Part shown: positions 7,654-9,924 of the stretch, piece after piece | How the letters are laid out: each line of letters begins with the position of its first letter | How positions within the stretch are numbered: the first letter of the stretch is position 1 | DNA from: Bacteroidales bacterium | GTDB lineage: Bacteria; Bacteroidota; Bacteroidia; Bacteroidales; Muribaculaceae | Assembly: GCA_004552725.1 (NCBI GenBank) | Contig: SFNM01000071.1 | Coordinates: 1-9,924, forward strand | Length of the DNA stretch: 9,924 nucleotides | Direction: 5' to 3' | Translations under genes and position numbers: made by a program | The notes under the pieces: generated by a model | Told to the model about the DNA's origin: nothing | What the model saw: the letters and a program-made list of their open reading frames with translations, nothing else | The model's database searches: none

Positions 7654-7682
7654 TTGTATTTCCGAAATTTTTATTATCTTTG
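7653..7682 (+). promoter_or_regulatory. Bacteroidota-type promoter for rlmH
   Basis: TTTG at 7653-7656 (-33) and TATCTTTG at 7675-7682 (-7), 18 nt apart, fit the Bacteroidota consensus well. The transcript would start near 7689, about 25 nt before the rlmH ATG. The -33 element begins on the last base of the nadC start codon complement. Confidence 0.65.
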
Positions 7683-7684
7683 TG

Positions 7685-7714
7685 CAAATTTAGCAATAAA
7701 AAATCAATATGCAA
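7685..7714 (-). promoter_or_regulatory. Bacteroidota-type promoter for nadC
   Basis: On the minus strand TAAATTTG (7692-7685) is a perfect -7 box and TTG (7714-7712) lies 19 nt upstream. Its -33 element overlaps the first base of the rlmH start codon and its -7 box sits 2 bp from the rlmH -7 box. Predicted transcription starts of the two promoters would cross by roughly 10 bp. Confidence 0.65.
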
Positions 7715-8187
7715 TGAAAATTCGCATAATTTGTGTTGGAACCATGCGCGAAGCCCCTTTGCGCGAACTGCTTGATCGCTACACTCAGCGTATACCTTAT
7801 TACATGCCGTTTGAAATGGTCACTATTCCCGACATCCGTGCCGCTCGCAATCTTACCCCCGAGCGCCAAAAAGAACTCGAAGCCACCGAAATCCTACGGC
7901 AACTCGCCCCCGGAGATTATAATATACTTTTAGATGAGCGTGGTAAAGAATTGACTTCTCGTGAGTTGGCTCAGTTTATTGAACGTAAAACTTCAGTACT
8001 TTCGCGCAACCTCAATTTCATCATCGGTGGCCCTTACGGCTTCGCTAAATCGGTGTATGACCGCGCCGACATGATGCTCGGCCTTTCGCGTATGACGTTC
8101 ACTCACGAAATGGCTCGCGTGCTTACTGCCGAACAAATCTACCGTGCACAAACCATTTTGCGCGGTGAACCATATCATCACGACTAA
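7714..8187 (+). CDS. rlmH: 23S rRNA (pseudouridine1915-N3)-methyltransferase
   Basis: RlmH is a small SPOUT-class methyltransferase that methylates pseudouridine 1915 in helix 69 of 23S rRNA on assembled ribosomes, using SAM. The 157-residue protein matches the family. LLDERGKELTS at 72-82, FIIGGPYGF at 102-110 (the SAM-binding knot loop) and LSRMTFTHEMARVLTAEQIYR at 124-144 are characteristic, followed by the usual C-terminal basic-aromatic end, here YHHD. The reading frame is open back into nadC, but the ATG at 7714 (MKIRIICVGTM) matches the family N-terminus and fits the promoter. An out-of-frame ATG at 7709 is ignored. Followed after 18 bp by the secreted-protein gene; the two may share a transcript. 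Confidence 0.97.
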   Translation: MKIRIICVGTMREAPLRELLDRYTQRIPYYMPFEMVTIPDIRAARNLTPERQKELEATEILRQLAPGDYNILLDERGKELTSRELAQFIERKTSVLSRNLNFIIGGPYGFAKSVYDRADMMLGLSRMTFTHEMARVLTAEQIYRAQTILRGEPYHHD

Positions 8188-8206
8188 TCATTTAATTAAC
8201 TGATTA
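8185..8206. repeat. Palindromic junction between rlmH stop and the next start
   Basis: TAATCA (8185-8190) and TGATTA (8201-8206) are exact inverted repeats around TTTAATTAAC, so a dyad covers the rlmH stop codon and reaches the first base of the next ATG. It could be an operator-like site or chance in an A+T-rich spacer. Confidence 0.45.
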
Positions 8207-9288
8207 TGAAACGCGTACTTCTTGTTTTGATTACACTTTTAGCGCTTGCCTCAAGCCGTGCTACCGTGGTGCTCGACGCCACCGATGGTCAACCAATAGT
8301 GGCCGCCACTATTATGAACTCTGAGGGACATGTTCTCGGCCTTACTGATGCCAGGGGCCAGATTCCTGTTGACTACTTGTCACAACTGCCGCTTACCATC
8401 CGCACGATGGGCTACGAATCAGCGGCTGTGACTGCTGAATCAGACACTATACTTCTCGCACCGTCAGTATATGAACTCCCCGACCTCGAAGTATCTTCCG
8501 CCGACCGCAATGTGGTTCGCCTCGTGTTCTTCGTTCGCCAATATACCTCCCTCACCGGCGATACCAAGCAAATCACTCAAGTATCGGAATCGATGGTCGA
8601 CTTCTTCATTCCCATTCGCAAGGCAAAGAAAATCGATGGCACCGCCGAATTGCGCGTGCTCTTCCAACGCTCGGCATCACATACAGTGTGGGCCGATGGA
8701 CGCGATAGCCTCCAGTGTACCGCTACCGAAGATCTCAGTTTTCTAAACTCGCTCGTAACCATCGACTCCGCACAAGTGCCTGAACCGCAGTCGTTTGCAC
8801 TTATTTCGCACGACTCCATCGCCTGCGATACTATGTGGAGTAAGCACATTTATCCGCATCAAATTTTCCGCCGCACACCTGTCGGTTACTTCGTCACAGT
8901 CGATGCTCTTGCCAAGCAAAAGAACCACCGCTTCTCGCCTTGGTACTTCAAATTGCTTGGTCTCACGGTAGATATCAATGAACTTATGGCCACATACGTC
9001 TTTGCACCGACCACTCGCACCTTACACCGCCGCGACGAACTTACTTCGATGAGTTACAGCCTCCAAATCGACTGCCGTGGCAAGTGGTTCAAACGCGCTA
9101 TGGACTCCGATGCACCGGTCGACATGCGCTCCTGGGCCGAGTTCTACCTCGTGGACCGCACCTACCTCCCCGACACCGAAGCCCGCGAACTTATGCGCGA
9201 CAAAGAAGCCGAGTACCCCCTCACCATCCCCGCCGACGTGCCGCCCCTGGCGCCCATCTTCCAACCCCTCCTCCCCCAGCCGCAGTAA
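8206..9288 (+). CDS. Secreted protein with carboxypeptidase-D-like regulatory domain, function unknown
   Basis: The 360-residue protein has a clear signal peptide (about 1-19, MKRVLLVLITLLALASSRA), so it is exported to the periplasm or beyond; no lipobox Cys is seen. Residues about 20-90 look like the carboxypeptidase regulatory-like beta-sandwich common at the start of Bacteroidota outer-membrane proteins (DATDGQPIVAATI, then LTDARGQIPV and TIRTMGYES), ending in ELPDLEV, similar to the linker before TonB plugs. No beta-barrel follows: the remaining about 265 residues (FFVRQYTSLTGDT, then a mixed region with single Cys residues and HIYPHQIFRRTPVGYF) match nothing I can name. The C-terminus is proline-rich (PADVPPLAPIF). 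It is 18 bp after rlmH and could be co-transcribed. I infer an envelope role only from export and domain. Confidence 0.82.
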   Translation: MKRVLLVLITLLALASSRATVVLDATDGQPIVAATIMNSEGHVLGLTDARGQIPVDYLSQLPLTIRTMGYESAAVTAESDTILLAPSVYELPDLEVSSADRNVVRLVFFVRQYTSLTGDTKQITQVSESMVDFFIPIRKAKKIDGTAELRVLFQRSASHTVWADGRDSLQCTATEDLSFLNSLVTIDSAQVPEPQSFALISHDSIACDTMWSKHIYPHQIFRRTPVGYFVTVDALAKQKNHRFSPWYFKLLGLTVDINELMATYVFAPTTRTLHRRDELTSMSYSLQIDCRGKWFKRAMDSDAPVDMRSWAEFYLVDRTYLPDTEARELMRDKEAEYPLTIPADVPPLAPIFQPLLPQPQ

Positions 9289-9309
9289 ACCGCCCTCCTC
9301 GCTGAATCT

Positions 9310-9375
9310 CACCCGGATTTTGACGGATTTCTTATGATGGCCATCCGGGTGGTGGACGATTTACCATCCGGATGG
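9310..9375. repeat. Alternative hairpins after the secreted-protein gene
   Basis: CACCCGGAT (9310-9318) pairs with ATCCGGGTG (9343-9351). CCATCCGG (9341-9348) can instead pair with CCGGATGG (9368-9375), itself part of a 12-bp palindrome CCATCCGGATGG at 9364-9375. The two stems share the middle arm, so they are mutually exclusive. No U-run follows, so classic termination is not supported. Confidence 0.65.
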
Positions 9376-9440
9376 AGGGGGCACATGGGAACAGGAAATT
9401 TAGCGGATGACAGGATAATCGATTGGTAATCAAATCGGTA

Positions 9441-9462
9441 GTGCCGCAGCTTGCTGCGGCAT
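9441..9462. repeat. Near-perfect short palindrome (GCCGCAGC-TT-GCTGCGGC)
   Basis: TGCCGCAGC (9442-9450) and GCTGCGGCA (9453-9461) are exact inverted repeats separated by TT; an extra G-T pair extends the stem. This is the form of a repetitive extragenic palindrome. Confidence 0.7.
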
Positions 9463-9529
9463 ACAGGATGGTTCGGTGGCGGCTAAGCGACCATTCCATG
9501 GCTGCGGTGTTGAGGAAGTGATTGCACGT

Positions 9530-9572
9530 CCCACAGAGGAACTTCGCGCTGGCGCGCTCGTTCCACTGCGGG
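9530..9572. repeat. Long imperfect hairpin, 13-bp outer stem with two mismatches
   Basis: CCCACAGAGGAAC (9530-9542) pairs with GTTCCACTGCGGG (9560-9572) at 11 of 13 positions, and inside it CGCGC (9545-9549) pairs with GCGCG (9552-9556). The symmetric form is unlikely by chance in coding-free DNA and points to a structured repeat unit. Confidence 0.7.
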
Positions 9573-9586
9573 GTTATCTATGAGAG

Positions 9587-9603
9587 CACGCGTTCAACGC
9601 GTG
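9587..9603. repeat. 17-bp palindrome centred on 9595
   Basis: CACGCGTTCAACGCGTG is fully symmetric around the central C. It lies 14 bp after the previous hairpin. Confidence 0.7.
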
Positions 9604-9641
9604 TGCGTAGCCGGCCGCGCATCGAGGACCATCGGGATTCC

Positions 9642-9660
9642 CCCGAGGCAAGCCTCCGGG
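9642..9660. repeat. Short hairpin CCCGAGGC-AA-GCCTCCGGG
   Basis: CCCGAGGC (9642-9649) pairs with GCCT and CGGG (9652-9655, 9657-9660), with one bulged C at 9656 and an AA loop. The shape, an eight-base arm around a two-base centre, resembles the palindrome at 9441-9462. Confidence 0.6.
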
Positions 9661-9690
9661 CTACATGTGGGCAGCAGAGCGTGCGGCCAC

Positions 9691-9733
9691 GGACGTGCGG
9701 GCGCGACAGGCCGCCGTCCCTACTGCAAGTAGG
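9691..9733. repeat. Two adjoining hairpins
   Basis: GGACG plus GCGG (9691-9695, 9697-9700) pair with CCGC and CGTCC (9711-9714, 9715-9719) with one bulged T. Immediately after, sharing C9719, CCTAC (9719-9723) pairs with GTAGG (9729-9733) around TGCAA. Confidence 0.6.
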
Positions 9734-9794
9734 TGTTTCAGGTAAAACGTCAACCATGAGACGGAAAGGAAGGATGGCGCGTTGCACAAACCTG

Positions 9795-9825
9795 TCTAAT
9801 TTTAAAGTGGGACTTTAAATTTAGA
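9795..9825. repeat. A+T-rich inverted repeat, 14-bp arms with one mismatch
   Basis: TCTAATTTTAAAGT (9795-9808) and ACTTTAAATTTAGA (9812-9825) are inverted repeats around GGG, with one mismatch. Base composition changes sharply here from the G+C-rich palindromes upstream. It could mark a boundary of an element continuing past the window or an upstream structure of the next gene; nothing decides between these. Confidence 0.6.
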
Positions 9826-9871
9826 TTATTGCTGTCCGGTAAAACTTAGAAGGACACAGAATATCTGTCCG

Positions 9872-9907
9872 AAGTCCCTTAAAACCAGGCTCCGGACTTT
9901 CTTTTTC
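9872..9907 (+). terminator. Terminator-like hairpin near the window edge
   Basis: AAGTCC (9872-9877) pairs with GGACTT (9894-9899), with CCT/AGG pairs possible in the loop, followed by a T-rich tract ending in CTTTTTC. A smaller hairpin, ACAGA-ATA-TCTGT, lies just upstream in 9850-9870. No gene ends here in the window, so this may be a leader attenuator of the next gene or a terminator for the upstream unit. Confidence 0.4.
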
Positions 9908-9924
9908 AAAAAGTAAGCCCCCCT

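Larger units (their letters stand above)
9289..9924. other. 636-bp gene-free, palindrome-dense intergenic region
   Basis: No reading frame here looks like a real protein: those present are short, arginine/proline/cysteine-rich and lack a leader. The region instead contains a run of inverted repeats (described separately). The stretch of about 9480-9735 is clearly more G+C-rich than the A+T-rich stretch 9780-9860. The change suggests at least two different insertions or a dispersed repeat family. No tRNA, CRISPR array or known riboswitch is recognised. Confidence 0.75.

Noticed and set aside
7534..7713. Longer start for RlmH, adding 60 residues inside nadC.
   Set aside because: The family N-terminus matches MKIRIICVGT at 7714, and the promoter lies inside the longer version.
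9289..9740. CRISPR array.
   Set aside because: The inverted repeats differ from one another in sequence and size, and no direct repeat with regular spacers is present.
9522..9818. 98- and 69-residue frames on the two strands of the palindrome-dense tail.
   Set aside because: They are Arg/Ser/Pro-rich translations of inverted repeats, with no leader and no promoter.

Overview
The window looks like chromosomal DNA from a Gram-negative member of the order Bacteroidales, possibly Muribaculaceae (family level is an impression, not a demonstration). The evidence is KdsB (Kdo-lipopolysaccharide synthesis), repeated promoter-like elements of the Bacteroidota type (TAnnTTTG at -7, with a TTG/TTTG about 18-22 nt upstream), A/T-rich leaders without clear Shine-Dalgarno sites, and a secreted protein with a carboxypeptidase-D-like regulatory domain.

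Layout. Positions 1-4788 hold five minus-strand genes that probably form one operon. In transcription order these are a degenerate ThiE-like protein (4788-4201), a YbhN/LPG-synthase-TM-type membrane protein (4196-3177), an NfeD-type membrane serine protease (3180-1846), kdsB (1834-1079) and a non-canonical M16 peptidase subunit (1082 to beyond position 1). Junctions are 4 bp, an ATGA overlap, 11 bp and an ATGA overlap, so translational coupling is likely. The gene mix (Kdo activation, lipid-flippase-like protein, membrane proteolysis) points towards the cell envelope. A short divergent region (4789-4875) carries two overlapping promoters, the second of which drives purT (4876-6066) and a small unknown gene (6069-6410). 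These end at a strong bidirectional terminator shared with the convergent ferredoxin gene.

The small 2[4Fe-4S] ferredoxin gene (6655-6485) and nadC (7653-6796) are on the minus strand. rlmH (7714-8187) and a secreted carboxypeptidase-regulatory-like protein of unknown role (8206-9288) are on the plus strand. nadC and rlmH are fired from one compact region in which the two -7 boxes lie 2 bp apart. The remainder (9289-9924) has no credible gene. It holds a run of at least eight separate hairpins or palindromes, G+C-rich in the middle, followed by an A+T-rich inverted repeat and a terminator-like hairpin near the window edge.

Most of the window is housekeeping. The items most worth a second look are the M16 protein whose zinc motif is replaced while its R/Y substrate pair is kept, the ThiE-like protein lacking family motifs, the NfeD protease without an adjacent SPFH partner, the compact divergent promoters, the 11-bp inverted repeat inside the small gene after purT, and the palindrome-dense tail. 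I found no clear evidence for a new defence, mobile or biosynthetic system.
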